From Clostridium formicaceticum (GTDB lineage Bacteria > Bacillota > Clostridia > Peptostreptococcales > Natronincolaceae): 64,000 bases of DNA. Both the position numbers and the translations under genes were made by a program. The stretch lies in the NCBI RefSeq assembly GCF_001854185.1, contig NZ_CP017603.1:1426001-1490000 (forward strand), given 5' to 3'. Numbering within the stretch: position 1 is the first letter of the stretch; every line of letters starts with the position of its first letter. The notes under the pieces are model-generated. The model saw only the letters and a list, made by a program, of their open reading frames with translations. It searched no databases and was not told where the DNA came from. Positions 42,009-50,929 of this stretch are shown one piece after another.

Positions 42009-42935
42009 GTGGCGTTTTTTGCAACCTTTAACCAAATATTGATTTTATTTCTTGTAATGATGATTGGCTATGGTGCCAAGAAGCTAAATTATATGGATAA
42101 TGCCCTTAACAAAGGTCTAAGCAATCTAGTGATGCATGTAACGCTTCCGGCTATGATTATTAAATCTATGCAGTTTGAGTTTTCAAAGGAGTTGTTTTTT
42201 ACCAGTATAAAGGTTATTCTCCTTTCTCTAGTGGTGTATGCTATCGTCATAGGAATCTCTTTTTGTTTTCCTAGGATGATGAGGATAGGAGGTAAGAAGA
42301 GAGATGTTTTTCAATTCATTTTAATTTTTTCAAATGTAGGTTATATGGGATACCCCATCGTAGATGCCATCTATGGTGAGATAGGGGTATTTTATACGGC
42401 ATTATATAATATCCCTTTTAACTTTATCATGTTGACACTAGGCGTCTATGTACTTCGTCGTAGTAGTGAAGGGATAAAGGAAAAGGTAGATTATAAGAAG
42501 GTACTGTTAAACCCGGGAATTCTTGCAGTAGCAGTAGGTTTTTCCTTCTTTTTATTATCTATAAAACTGCCGCTGCCGGTTTATGAAACCTTAGATATTT
42601 TAGGATCTACTACTACGCCTCTAGCTATGCTGGTAATAGGTTCTTTTCTGGCAGATATGTCCCTAGGGGATGTGTTTAAGGAGGAAAAAATATTATGGTT
42701 AGCCATGGCAAGACTGGTGGTTTTACCGGGAATGGTGATGGGGATTTTGTATTTTGTCGGGGTAAGGGGATTGATGCTAGGGGTGCCTGTAGTCATTACA
42801 GCAATGCCTGCTGCTGCCAATACCGCTGTGCTGGCTACCCTTTATGAATCAGATCATTACTTAGCTTCTAAGGGGATATTTCTTACGACAGCCCTCTCCC
42901 TCATAACAATTCCCCTTCTTACCTTTATCATTTAG
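42009..42935 (+). CDS. AEC-family transporter (auxin efflux carrier fold)
   Basis: 308-aa membrane protein with about ten helices in two halves. Conserved parts are MIGYGAKKLNYMD, the first-half motif VMHVTLPAMIIKSM, FSNVGYMGYPIVDAIYG and the second-half LGSTTTPLAMLVIGSFLADM plus PVVITAMPAAANTAVLA. Bacterial AEC proteins export or exchange small organic acids; the substrate here is unknown. The start is GTG at 42009 with GGGGGG 8 nt upstream. It is followed by a terminator, so it is monocistronic. Confidence 0.85.
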   Translation: MAFFATFNQILILFLVMMIGYGAKKLNYMDNALNKGLSNLVMHVTLPAMIIKSMQFEFSKELFFTSIKVILLSLVVYAIVIGISFCFPRMMRIGGKKRDVFQFILIFSNVGYMGYPIVDAIYGEIGVFYTALYNIPFNFIMLTLGVYVLRRSSEGIKEKVDYKKVLLNPGILAVAVGFSFFLLSIKLPLPVYETLDILGSTTTPLAMLVIGSFLADMSLGDVFKEEKILWLAMARLVVLPGMVMGILYFVGVRGLMLGVPVVITAMPAAANTAVLATLYESDHYLASKGIFLTTALSLITIPLLTFII

Positions 42936-42948
42936 GGCAAAAAACAAG

Positions 42949-42991
42949 ATTAGAGTAATCTAGACATGATTCTAGTATTACTCTAATTTTA
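42949..42991 (+). terminator. terminator after the AEC transporter gene
   Basis: ATTAGAGTAAT pairs with ATTACTCTAATTTT, with an inner CTAGA/TCTAG stem. Confidence 0.8.
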
Positions 42992-43095
42992 AATTTAAAT
43001 GGAAGAAGTTTTTCCTGGAGATCTCTTTGCTGATCTATCGCATGAGGCGATGATCTTCTACAATATGGTTTATGAATCTTTATATTTAGACTTTT

Positions 43096-43254
43096 TTATC
43101 TACCTATCGTTAAACGATGATATTCTACAATTAATTTATCGATAGTTATATTTAAGCTGAAGATTTTATCATAGTCTTCATTTTGTTCCAAATAACGACC
43201 TAATTTGTTTCTTAATCTTTCTATTTCTAGTTTTAATTCGTCTACTCTACTCAT
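43096..43254 (-). CDS. Spo0E-like family protein, second copy
   Basis: 52 aa: MSRVDELKLEIERLRNKLGR then helix 2 with IFSLNITIDKLIVEYHR. The two-helix layout and the D-K-L-I-x-x-Y ending fit the Spo0E family, but the signature S-Q-E-L-D reads S-L-N-I-T-I-D here, so Gln and Glu of the motif are replaced. SD GAGGAGAG lies about 7 nt before the ATG. It is monocistronic. The catalytic Asp may still be present, but activity on Spo0A~P is uncertain. Confidence 0.7.
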   Translation of the reverse strand: MSRVDELKLEIERLRNKLGRYLEQNEDYDKIFSLNITIDKLIVEYHRLTIGR

Positions 43255-43552
43255 CAGCTTCTCTCCTCACTATGATTTTTAAATAGGCTGCAAACTTTTT
43301 CGTTGGTATGTATATTTATAAGTCGTAGTTTGTAAATTAAAATGAAAATAGTATTATCTTCCATAAGTAAAAATATAGATTATAATTGGTTCTTAAGTAA
43401 GATTATACCATAAATGCAAAGGAAAAACATTAAAATTATATTACAAATTTTAAATATTTTAACATATTGTCGATATATACATGTATTTCCATAATCGATT
43501 GTTCTACCCACCTCTAAGAACTTATATAATGATATAGAATAGAGGTGAAATT
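43255..43552. other. 298-bp divergent spacer
   Basis: A+T-rich DNA between the Spo0E-like gene (minus) and the COG2426 gene (plus). TTGTCGATATATACATG at about 43467 may form part of a promoter. TATAATGATATAGAATAGAGG leads into the SD of the next gene. No gene is seen. Confidence 0.4.
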
Positions 43553-44020
43553 ATGGAAAAAATATTGGAGATTGTTACCCATGAACTGATGGTTTTGTTG
43601 ATTGCTGCTATGCCTTTAGTGGAGTTGAGGGGTGCAATACCCATTGGTGTATCATTAGGGATGCATCCTATTCATGCGACAGTTTTAGGCATCGTAGGAA
43701 GTTTGATTCCTGTGCCTTTTTTGTTGATTTTTGTAGGGCCCATGTTTAACTATCTACGGAGGATCAAGCTATTTTACAAAGTGATAGACAACACTGTAAA
43801 AAAAACACTAAAGCGAAGCAAAAATGTAAAAAAATATAGTATCGTAGGGTTGATGTTGTTTGTGGCAATACCACTGCCTACTACAGGCATATGGAGTGGT
43901 TGCTTAGCAGCGATTTTATTAAATATTCCCTTTCGATATGCTTTTCCTGCCATTGCTATGGGGGCTACAATAGCAGGAACCATTATGTTTCTTGTGAGCT
44001 ATGCTGTTATTCTTATCTGA
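43553..44020 (+). CDS. COG2426 small membrane exporter-like protein, second copy
   Basis: 155 aa, with the same pattern as the protein at 18379: ELRGAIPIGVSLGMHPIHAT, SLIPVPFLLIFVGPMF, IPLPTTGIWSGCLAAILL and a C-terminal helix. About half of the residues appear identical by eye. Four or five membrane segments are predicted. The function of the family is unknown. SD AGAGGTG lies 7 nt before the ATG. It is monocistronic, upstream of the S-box/metK unit but with a separate promoter in between. Confidence 0.8.
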   Translation: MEKILEIVTHELMVLLIAAMPLVELRGAIPIGVSLGMHPIHATVLGIVGSLIPVPFLLIFVGPMFNYLRRIKLFYKVIDNTVKKTLKRSKNVKKYSIVGLMLFVAIPLPTTGIWSGCLAAILLNIPFRYAFPAIAMGATIAGTIMFLVSYAVILI

Positions 44021-44062
44021 CAACAAAAATTCATAGCGCTGTCTATTTTTGCAAAATACTTA

Positions 44063-44091
44063 TTGACATATAAAACCCGGGATGATATTAT
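44063..44091 (+). promoter_or_regulatory. metK / S-box promoter
   Basis: -35 TTGACA, 17-bp spacer and -10 TATTAT; a TATAAT overlaps three bases further on. It is about 30 bp upstream of the S-box aptamer. Confidence 0.65.
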
Positions 44092-44123
44092 AATCATTGG
44101 TAAAATTAAATAAAATCTTGATG

Positions 44124-44273
44124 CCTTATCAAGAGCGGTGGAGGGAAGGGCCCGACGAAACCCGGCAACCATAGAAGGTATGGTGCTAAGTCCCACAGAA
44201 TGTTGATTCTGAAAGATGAGGAGACGGTATAAGCGTAAAGGTACCTCTTCTTTTTGAGAAGAGGTTTTTTTAA
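44124..44273 (+). promoter_or_regulatory. SAM-I riboswitch (S-box) with terminator
   Basis: Classical S-box core: CTTATCAAGAG, GGTGGAGGGA, GGGCCCGACGAAACCCGGCA, GGTATGGTGCTAAGTCC and GATGAGGAGACGG in order. An intrinsic terminator follows at 44244-44272 (CCTCTTC/GAAGAGG then T7). SAM binding is expected to favour the terminator and shut off metK. Confidence 0.95.
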
Positions 44274-44386
44274 TGCTTTTTAAAGGGTTTGAGGGATAAT
44301 TTTTCAATAAAAATTAAAAATAAAACTAAACATGCATCTAACACAATTACTTATGAAAAACTATATATTAAGGAGGAATACGATAA

Positions 44387-45580
44387 ATGGCGAAAAGATT
44401 ATTTACTTCAGAGTCTGTAACCGAAGGACATCCAGATAAAATTTGTGACCAAATTTCTGATGCAATTTTAGATAGCATCTTTGCACAAGATCCAAAGGCG
44501 AGGGTAGCTTGTGAGACATCTGTAACCACTGGACTTGTGTTGGTGGCGGGAGAAATTACAACAGATTGTTATGTAGATATCCCTAAAATTGTTAGAAAAA
44601 CGATAGAAGAAATCGGTTATACAAGAGCAAAATATGGCTTTGATAGTGACACTTGTGCAGTTTTGACAGCGATTGATGAGCAGTCTCCTGATATCGCTAT
44701 GGGAGTAAATGAAGCGCTTGAGAGGAAAAAGGGAGAAATGCAGGACGAGCTAGAGGCTATTGGTGCTGGAGACCAAGGAATCATGTTTGGTTTTGCCTGC
44801 AACGAAACGCCAGAGCTTATGCCACTACCTATTGCTTTAGCCCACAAATTGGCTAGAAGACTTTCAGAAGTAAGAAAAAATGGCACCTTAACCTACTTAC
44901 GTCCTGATGGTAAAACCCAAGTAACTGTAGAATATGATGGAGACAAGCCAGTAAGAATTGACGCAATTGTTATTTCTACACAACATAGCCCTGATGTAGA
45001 TGTCGAAACGATTCAAGCTGACCTCATGGAGCATGTTATTAATAAAATTGTTCCAGCAGAATTATTAGATGAAAATACAAAGTACTACATCAATCCTACT
45101 GGAAGATTTGTTATTGGAGGACCACAGGGAGATGCTGGTTTAACCGGTAGAAAGATTATTGTGGATACCTATGGTGGATATGCTCGTCATGGCGGTGGCG
45201 CTTTCTCTGGAAAAGATCCAACAAAGGTAGACCGTTCAGCTGCCTATGCTGCTAGATACGTAGCAAAGAACATTGTAGCAGCAGGTTTAGCCGATAAATG
45301 TGAAATTGAACTGGCTTATGCTATTGGGGTAGCGCAGCCGGTATCTATCATGGTGGAAACCTTTGGTACTGGAAAAGTAGAGGAAGAAAAAATGGTACAA
45401 CTTATAAGAAAGCATTTTGATCTAAGACCTGCTGCCATCATTAGGGACCTAGACTTAAGACGTCCAATCTATAGACAAGTAGCAGCCTATGGACACTTCG
45501 GAAGAACCGATATTGACCTTCCATGGGAAAAAACCGATAAAGCAGAAGCACTAAAAAATGATGAAATCTTAAAAGCCTAG
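44387..45580 (+). CDS. metK: S-adenosylmethionine synthetase
   Basis: Makes S-adenosylmethionine from methionine and ATP in the cytoplasm. All signatures are present: [17 protein letters not shown] (residues 12-28), [12 protein letters not shown] (about 125), [14 protein letters not shown], and [19 protein letters not shown] (P-loop-like). The 397-aa length is normal. SD AAGGAGG precedes the ATG. The upstream S-box places the gene under SAM feedback. A terminator follows directly. Confidence 0.97.
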   Translation: MAKRLFTSESVTEGHPDKICDQISDAILDSIFAQDPKARVACETSVTTGLVLVAGEITTDCYVDIPKIVRKTIEEIGYTRAKYGFDSDTCAVLTAIDEQSPDIAMGVNEALERKKGEMQDELEAIGAGDQGIMFGFACNETPELMPLPIALAHKLARRLSEVRKNGTLTYLRPDGKTQVTVEYDGDKPVRIDAIVISTQHSPDVDVETIQADLMEHVINKIVPAELLDENTKYYINPTGRFVIGGPQGDAGLTGRKIIVDTYGGYARHGGGAFSGKDPTKVDRSAAYAARYVAKNIVAAGLADKCEIELAYAIGVAQPVSIMVETFGTGKVEEEKMVQLIRKHFDLRPAAIIRDLDLRRPIYRQVAAYGHFGRTDIDLPWEKTDKAEALKNDEILKA

Positions 45581-45587
45581 TTTAGAG

Positions 45588-45616
45588 AGAAGGGATACTT
45601 TTCCCTTCTTTTTTTC
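45588..45616 (+). terminator. metK terminator
   Basis: AGAAGGGA pairs with TCCCTTCT and is followed by seven T residues. Confidence 0.85.
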
Positions 45617-45807
45617 TGTTTTCGGGAAAAAAGACAATTCCCTTATGATTTTTTGCTCTTTTAAATAAATTCTCCGCTAGAAATCATCTTATTCCTTTTG
45701 AAACAATAAAAATCAACCATGAATTCATGTAAATTCCTTCTTAGGAGGATTGAAAAATCTTCTGTATAATAAGGTTGCCGGTAAAAAAAGAAAAGGAGGT
45801 GTAGAAA

Positions 45808-46032
45808 ATGCCAGTAAGAATCAAAGAACAAACCTCAAGGGTAAGACTACAGTTTGTTGATAGCAGAGATGAAGAGGGGAAAGAAAAGTTATCTTCTACA
45901 AGCTATAGCAATATCAAGCCTGAAGCCAGTGATGAAGCAGTATTTAATCTAACGACACAATTGATAGGCTTGCAGGAAAAAGAAGTAAAAACCATCGTAA
46001 GAGTTGTAGAAAAGGAGTTGGTGGAGGAATAG
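45808..46032 (+). CDS. DUF1659 family protein
   Basis: 74-aa soluble protein: RLQFVDSRDEEGKEKLSSTS, then SDEAVFNLTTQLIGLQEKEV and a C-terminal VVEKELVEE. The pattern matches the DUF1659 family, which is common in Firmicutes and of unknown function. SD AAAGGAGGTG lies about 8 nt before the ATG. It forms a pair with the DUF2922 gene 38 bp downstream, an association seen in other Clostridia and Bacilli. Confidence 0.78.
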   Translation: MPVRIKEQTSRVRLQFVDSRDEEGKEKLSSTSYSNIKPEASDEAVFNLTTQLIGLQEKEVKTIVRVVEKELVEE

Positions 46033-46070
46033 GAAATGTCATTGAAAGTTAGAAAAGGGGGTGAAAAGCC

Positions 46071-46289
46071 ATGAAAAAAGTATTGGAAATGACTTTTAAA
46101 AAAGAAGATGACAGCACCAGTAAATTCACCTTAGCCAACCCTCGCCAGGATATAACGCCGCAGGAGGTAAAGGCGGTGATGGAGAGCATATTAAGCGAAA
46201 ACATCTTTAGAATAGGAGGGTCAGAACTAGTAGAAATTGATACTGCAAAAGTCATTACGACAACAGAGGAGATTTTAGATTTAGCATAA
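46071..46289 (+). CDS. DUF2922 family protein
   Basis: 72 aa: LEMTFKKEDDSTSKFTLANP, ITPQEVKAVMESILSENIF and VEIDTAKVITTTEEILDLA. This is the usual DUF2922 pattern (short beta strands, then one helix); function unknown. SD AGGGGGTG precedes the ATG. It is followed by a terminator and is likely co-transcribed with the DUF1659 gene. Confidence 0.78.
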   Translation: MKKVLEMTFKKEDDSTSKFTLANPRQDITPQEVKAVMESILSENIFRIGGSELVEIDTAKVITTTEEILDLA

Positions 46290-46296
46290 AGGAAGA

Positions 46297-46345
46297 AAGT
46301 CCAGCAGTCTTATGTATTTTTATACATTGAGACAGCTGGACTTTT
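46297..46345 (+). terminator. terminator after DUF1659-DUF2922
   Basis: AAGTCCAGC-GTCT pairs with AGAC-GCTGGACTTTT; an inner ATGTAT/ATACAT stem adds length. Confidence 0.8.
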
Positions 46346-46386
46346 CTTTATAGCTCTTAAGTCATCACCAAATACCTCCTTCAGGT

Positions 46387-46415
46387 TGTCATCCTGAGCA
46401 GGGCGAAGGATCTTA
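46387..46415. repeat. short dispersed motif TGTCATCCTGAGC...
   Basis: TGTCATCCTGAGCAGGGCGA followed by AGGATCTTA, related to TGTCATTCTGAAGGTAGTGA inside the MITE-like element at 23581-23609. It stands alone here, without flanking inverted repeats, between the DUF2922 terminator and recD2. Confidence 0.45.
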
Positions 46416-46495
46416 TGGCTTATAACCAAATGCTGGAGCAGTGGCATCATCCTATGGTATAATAAGGCTAGCGAATTACACAGGAGGAAAAAAAG

Positions 46496-48721
46496 GTGGT
46501 TGAAATAGAGGGAAGATTGATAGAGATTATTTTTAAAAATGAATCAAATGGCTATACCGTTGGGGTGCTGGAAACAGCAGAGGAGGAAGTAACCTTAGTG
46601 GGGTATTTGCCGGCATTGAGGGAGGGAGAACATCTTCTTGTGAAGGGAGACTGGAAGGTTCATCCTGTGTATGGACATCAGTTAGAGGTAGAGGAATATC
46701 GTCCTCAAGTTCCTTCATCGGAGGAAGGGATGATCACCTATCTGTCTTCTGGTATTGTTCCTGGTGTAGGAAAAAAGATGGCAAAGCGGATTGTAGAACA
46801 CTTTGGGCAAGAGGCCTTAGAAATTATAGAGTTTCAAACCCATAGACTGACGGAGGTATCGGGAATTGGAAAAGCAAAGGCAGAGGCGATTGCGGAGGCT
46901 TTTCAAGAGCAGCGGGAGCTTAGAGAAATTATTCTTTTTCTTTCTCAATATGGTATTTCTCCTAGCTATGCTGTCAAAATTTATAAAAAGTATGGAGACA
47001 GTACGATTGCCACCATACAAGAAAATCCTTATCGTTTAGCGGAGGATATTGTAGGGATCGGTTTTATTACGGCAGATAGAATTGCTAAAACCATGGGAAT
47101 CGCTGCAAATTCTAAGTATCGTGTCTATGCTGGAACAAAATACATACTCAATACCTTTCATATGGAAGGCCATACCTATGCGCCACAGCAGCTGTTGATA
47201 GAACGTACAATGGAGCTCTTGAAGGTGGAAGAGGAGATGATTAGAGAGGCAGTCCAAAGCTTAGCTTTAAACCAAAAAATCCAAGTGGAAAGACAGGGAG
47301 AAGAAGTCGTTGTCTATACAATGCCTTACTATTATGGAGAGACAAATGTATGCAAGAAATTAATCGAACTTTCAAGGGTAGAACTAGATGCTTTAGAGAT
47401 GAATCTAGAAGAAGAGCTTCAAGCTTTACAACAGGAAGAGAATATCTCCTTAGCAGAAAATCAAAAAGAAGCCATTAAGCAGGCGTTGGAAAATGGTATT
47501 TTGGTGATTACAGGAGGTCCAGGAACAGGAAAAACCACCACCATCAATACCCTCATAAAGGTTTTTGAAAAATTAGAGATGAAAATTATACTAGGCGCCC
47601 CCACTGGACGAGCCTCTAAAAGGATGACAGAGGCAACAGGGAAGGAAGCAAAAACTATTCACCGTTTGCTGGAAATGGGGTTTTCGGAGGATGAAGATAG
47701 CATGATGTTTCAAAGGGATGATAACAATCCTTTAGACTGTGATGTGGTTATCATCGATGAGGTTTCGATGGTGGATATCCTGTTGATGAATAGTTTGATG
47801 AAGGCAGTTGCCCTGGGAACCAGGTTGATTTTGGTGGGGGATGTGGATCAGCTGCCCTCCGTAGGGGCAGGAAATGTACTGAAGGATATTATTTCTAGCA
47901 GAATTGTGAAGGTAGTACGTCTGGAGGAAATTTTTCGACAGGCGGGGGAAAGCATGATCATTGTTAACGCCCATAAAATTAATCATGGCCAATATCCTGT
48001 AGTCAATGTCAAGGACAAAGATTTTTACTTTATTTCTAAATACCAAAAAGAGCAGGTAGCCCAAACTATTTTGCAGCTGGTAAAGGAACGCCTGCCTAAG
48101 CATTATCAGTACGATCCTATCAAAGAGATCCAGGTATTAACCCCTATGAAAAAAGGGGAAGTGGGGACCTTCCAGCTAAATAAGATGCTGCAGCATGCCC
48201 TAAATCCTCCTGCACGGTGGAAGGCAGAAAAAGAAATGAAGGAAAAGCTGCTAAGGGTAGGCGATAAAGTAATGCAAATAAAAAATAATTATATGTTAAA
48301 ATGGTACAGCCAGAATCCTGATGACGAAGAAGAAAGAGGAGAGGGTGTATTCAATGGAGATATTGGATTTATACAATCTATCGATCAACAAGAGCAGGAG
48401 TTGACGGTCTTGTTCGACGATTATCGTCTGGTGACCTACAATTTTAGCCAGCTGGAGGAGTTGGAATTAGCCTATTGTATTACAATCCACAAAAGTCAAG
48501 GCAGCGAGTTTCCAGTGGTGGTAATGCCTATTACATGGGGACCGCCTATGTTGTTGACCCGTAATCTGCTTTATACTGCGATTACTCGTGCAAGAAAATT
48601 GGTAGTGCTGGTGGGGACGGAAAATTATCTGAAAAAGATGGTGGATAATAATAAAATTGTCCAGCGTTATTCTGGATTGAGCTACCGTTTAAATAAATTT
48701 TATGAATTTCATCAATCGTAA
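46496..48721 (+). CDS. recD2: RecD2-type ATP-dependent DNA helicase
   Basis: 741-aa SF1B 5'-3' helicase involved in replication-fork and DNA-repair functions in bacteria without RecBC. Order of domains: an N-terminal OB region (about residues 1-75), helix-hairpin-helix motifs (GIVPGVGKKMAKRIVEHFG, VSGIGKAKAEAIAEAF), Walker A ITGGPGTGKTTT (about 338-349), Walker B VVIIDEVSMVD, and motif VI region AYCITIHKSQGSEFP with YTAITRARKLVVLVG. The length fits RecD2, not RecD. The start is GTG at 46496, with AGGAGG about 8 nt upstream. Confidence 0.93.
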   Translation: MVEIEGRLIEIIFKNESNGYTVGVLETAEEEVTLVGYLPALREGEHLLVKGDWKVHPVYGHQLEVEEYRPQVPSSEEGMITYLSSGIVPGVGKKMAKRIVEHFGQEALEIIEFQTHRLTEVSGIGKAKAEAIAEAFQEQRELREIILFLSQYGISPSYAVKIYKKYGDSTIATIQENPYRLAEDIVGIGFITADRIAKTMGIAANSKYRVYAGTKYILNTFHMEGHTYAPQQLLIERTMELLKVEEEMIREAVQSLALNQKIQVERQGEEVVVYTMPYYYGETNVCKKLIELSRVELDALEMNLEEELQALQQEENISLAENQKEAIKQALENGILVITGGPGTGKTTTINTLIKVFEKLEMKIILGAPTGRASKRMTEATGKEAKTIHRLLEMGFSEDEDSMMFQRDDNNPLDCDVVIIDEVSMVDILLMNSLMKAVALGTRLILVGDVDQLPSVGAGNVLKDIISSRIVKVVRLEEIFRQAGESMIIVNAHKINHGQYPVVNVKDKDFYFISKYQKEQVAQTILQLVKERLPKHYQYDPIKEIQVLTPMKKGEVGTFQLNKMLQHALNPPARWKAEKEMKEKLLRVGDKVMQIKNNYMLKWYSQNPDDEEERGEGVFNGDIGFIQSIDQQEQELTVLFDDYRLVTYNFSQLEELELAYCITIHKSQGSEFPVVVMPITWGPPMLLTRNLLYTAITRARKLVVLVGTENYLKKMVDNNKIVQRYSGLSYRLNKFYEFHQS

Positions 48722-48883
48722 GTATAGAGGATTTCTGTAGCGATGGTTTACTGGGCCAAAGTTACTAAAATTTTGAATCAATTTGTTAAAATACTGACAG
48801 TATATTGCAAGGATGTTGAATGCCCTATATAATAAATAGTAATAAATTTGTTTGAGAGGGATTTCGTTTAAGGTGGAGAAACG

Positions 48884-49549
48884 ATGAGGGTTTTTGACGT
48901 CTTAGAAAACTATTTAGAAGCACTGCTGAAATTAATCTATCCATCGGATTTACACTGTATTGTTTGCAATAAATACTTACTTACAGCAGAGAAATACAGT
49001 ATTTGCAACACCTGTTTTGAAAAAATTTCCTTTGATAAAGGTATCTTTCGAGGGCCTGTTGCGGTAGGTGTTCATGAAAATCCTTTGAAAAAATTGGTTT
49101 ATCGTTTGAAGTATCAGGATGCCACCTATTTATCCAGCGTGATGGGTAGGATGATGGTAGAGGTTTATAAAAAAGAAGAATTAAAGGTGGATATGCTGGT
49201 GGCAGTGCCTTTGCACCGGAAAAAACAAAAACAAAGGGGCTATAACCAAGCCTGCCTTCTAGCAAAATATATGGGCAAAAAATTAGGTATACCTTACATA
49301 GAGCAAAACTTGATTCGTGTCAAAGATACAGATGTCATGTATAATCAAACAAGAGAAGAACGATGGAAAAATGTAGAGGATGCGTTTTCTGTAAAAAACC
49401 CTCAGGTTATAGATAAGAAAAAAATATTGTTGGTGGATGATATTTTTACCACTGGCGCTACTGTAGAGGCTTGCAGTAAAGTACTGATGAGAGCTGGAGC
49501 AAAGTCAGTGGAGGTAATGACCTTCACTAGAGGCGTGAATAGCGAATGA
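48884..49549 (+). CDS. comFC: ComF-family phosphoribosyltransferase-like protein
   Basis: 221 aa. An N-terminal double zinc ribbon (CIVCNKYL, CNTCFE; residues 26-45) is followed by a PRTase fold with VAVPLHRKKQKQRGYNQACLLA and the PRPP loop ILLVDDIFTTGATVEAC (about 184-200). ComFC is needed for DNA uptake in competent Bacillus, though most carriers are not known to be competent. It heads the comF-yvyF-flgM operon as in Bacillus subtilis. SD AAGGTGGAG lies 6 nt before the ATG. Confidence 0.9.
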   Translation: MRVFDVLENYLEALLKLIYPSDLHCIVCNKYLLTAEKYSICNTCFEKISFDKGIFRGPVAVGVHENPLKKLVYRLKYQDATYLSSVMGRMMVEVYKKEELKVDMLVAVPLHRKKQKQRGYNQACLLAKYMGKKLGIPYIEQNLIRVKDTDVMYNQTREERWKNVEDAFSVKNPQVIDKKKILLVDDIFTTGATVEACSKVLMRAGAKSVEVMTFTRGVNSE

Positions 49550-49586
49550 TTTACTTAATAAAACCATGCGATGAAGGGGTGAAACT

Positions 49587-50012
49587 ATGGATTTAAGAAA
49601 TTGTGCCAACTGCGGCAGGGCATTTGCCTATGCTGGATCAGAACTTTGTTCTCGATGTGACACCACGATAGAAGAGGACTTTAAAAAGGTAAAGGACTAT
49701 CTGTATGATCATCCAGGAGCCAACATCATAGAGGTTTCTGAAGCAACTGGAGTCAGTGAAAAAAAGATTTTGAGGTTTTTGAGGGAAAAAAGAATTGAAA
49801 TCAAAGAAGAAGACAACCTGTTGTTAGACTGCCAGAGATGCGGTATTGCCATCCGCTCCGGAAGATTTTGTGACGCATGTACGATAGAATTGCAAAAGGA
49901 GTTTACAGAGGCAGTAAAACCAGCAAAGCAAGAAGCAGAAAGGAAAAAACTTCTCACAAGTACAGAAAGTCAAAAAATGTATATTGCGGAGATAAGAAAA
50001 AAGCAGAAATAA
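49587..50012 (+). CDS. yvyF: YvyF-like flagellar operon protein
   Basis: 141 aa. Two CxxC pairs at the N-terminus (NCANCGRAF, CSRC) and two near residue 80 (CQRCG, CDAC) flank a small winged-helix-like segment (EVSEATGVSEKKILRFLREKRI). This is the TIGR03826-type family found next to flgM in Firmicutes; a regulatory role is assumed, not shown. SD GAAGGGG precedes the ATG. Its transcript probably stops at the hairpin overlapping the flgM start. Confidence 0.88.
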   Translation: MDLRNCANCGRAFAYAGSELCSRCDTTIEEDFKKVKDYLYDHPGANIIEVSEATGVSEKKILRFLREKRIEIKEEDNLLLDCQRCGIAIRSGRFCDACTIELQKEFTEAVKPAKQEAERKKLLTSTESQKMYIAEIRKKQK

Positions 50013-50014
50013 TA

Positions 50015-50042
50015 TAAAGAAACACCTTTAACTTGCCGATAC
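50015..50042 (+). promoter_or_regulatory. sigma-28 promoter for flgM
   Basis: -35 TAAA (50015-50018), 16-bp spacer, -10 GCCGATAC (50035-50042). It is close to the SigD consensus TAAA-N15-GCCGATAT and lies inside the terminator-like inverted repeat between yvyF and flgM. Confidence 0.75.
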
Positions 50043-50082
50043 TAGTAATAGGAAAATAATCGGAAAGCTAGAGGTGTTTTTT
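50019..50082 (+). terminator. long inverted repeat between yvyF and flgM
   Basis: AAACACCT-TA-CTT-CCGAT pairs with ATCGG-AAG-TA-AGGTGTTT and is followed by TTTTAT. It can end the upstream transcript, but it contains the -10 of the flgM promoter and the flgM SD. Confidence 0.6.
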
Positions 50083-50373
50083 ATGAAGATTCATAACAAT
50101 CCCAATATCAATAAAGTGATGAAGTTATACAATAAAGCCTGCCAAGAGACAGAGAAAATCATGGAGACTCAGCAGAAAAAGGATAAGTTGGATATTTCTG
50201 ATAAGGCAAAGGAATTTCAGGTGGCGATGAAGGCCTTTAAAAATTTACCAGAGACTCGACAGGAGAAGGTAAAGGTGTTAAAGGAAAGTATTCAAAACAA
50301 TAGTTATAATGTGTCCGGTAAAGAAATCGCTGATAAAATGATGGAAGGTATTATGCTGGATAAAAAAATCTAG
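50083..50373 (+). CDS. flgM: anti-sigma-28 factor FlgM
   Basis: 96 aa. It binds and inhibits sigma-28 until the hook is complete. The N-terminus MKIHNNPNINKVMKLYNKA is the family's usual start; the C-terminal sigma-binding part includes DKLDISDKAKEFQVAMKAF, VKVLKESIQNNSYNVSGKEIA and DKMMEGIM. The ATG at 50083 follows AGAGGT by 7-8 nt; the in-frame GTG at 50074 overlaps this SD. It has a sigma-28 promoter of its own, giving negative feedback. Confidence 0.92.
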   Translation: MKIHNNPNINKVMKLYNKACQETEKIMETQQKKDKLDISDKAKEFQVAMKAFKNLPETRQEKVKVLKESIQNNSYNVSGKEIADKMMEGIMLDKKI

Positions 50374-50397
50374 AAAATTTCAGTAGGTGGTGAAGGT

Positions 50398-50892
50398 ATG
50401 ATAAGATCGATTCAACAGCTTAAGGATACCTTATGGCAAGAGTTGAAGATGTATAAAGAGGTTTTAGAGACTGCCCAAGGGAAGACGGAAATTATAAAAA
50501 AAGGAAAACTCAAGGAATTAGAGGCAACCACTGAAAAAGAACAACAGTACATTCGAACGATGGGAACCTTTGAAAAAATCCGTCGTTCCATTTTTGTCAA
50601 CATTTCAGAGGAAATGGATATTACACCTCCCTCTAGTGTATCAGAGCTGCTGCTGTATTTGGAGGAGGAGGAAGCGGCTGCTATAGATGGTCTGAGAAAT
50701 GAATTGTTAGACGTGATAGCAGCACTGGCAGAAACAAATGAATTAAATGAAAAATTAATTTATCAAAATCTGGAATATGTTAATTTTAATATAGAACTAA
50801 TGACTTCCCGACCAGAAGAAGGGAACAACTATGGAGAAAATCAAGGCATAAAAAGAAAGACTTCTTCAAGTTTATTGGATGTAAAGATATAG
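50398..50892 (+). CDS. flgN: FlgN-family flagellar chaperone
   Basis: 164 aa, almost wholly helical: ELKMYKEVLETAQGKTEIIKKGK, then LEATTEKEQQYIRTMGTFEK and LAETNELNEKLIYQNLEYVNFNIELM. This is the FlgN pattern. FlgN escorts the hook-associated proteins FlgK and FlgL, whose genes follow at once. SD GGTGGTG precedes the ATG. Its position equals yvyG in Bacillus subtilis. Confidence 0.88.
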   Translation: MIRSIQQLKDTLWQELKMYKEVLETAQGKTEIIKKGKLKELEATTEKEQQYIRTMGTFEKIRRSIFVNISEEMDITPPSSVSELLLYLEEEEAAAIDGLRNELLDVIAALAETNELNEKLIYQNLEYVNFNIELMTSRPEEGNNYGENQGIKRKTSSSLLDVKI

Positions 50893-50929
50893 GAAAAAAT
50901 TTTAATATTGACTAAGGTGGTAGATAAAA

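Noticed and set aside
44124-44273. T-box leader as an alternative for the metK leader
   Set aside because: There is no T-box sequence or specifier loop; the S-box core motifs are complete and in order.
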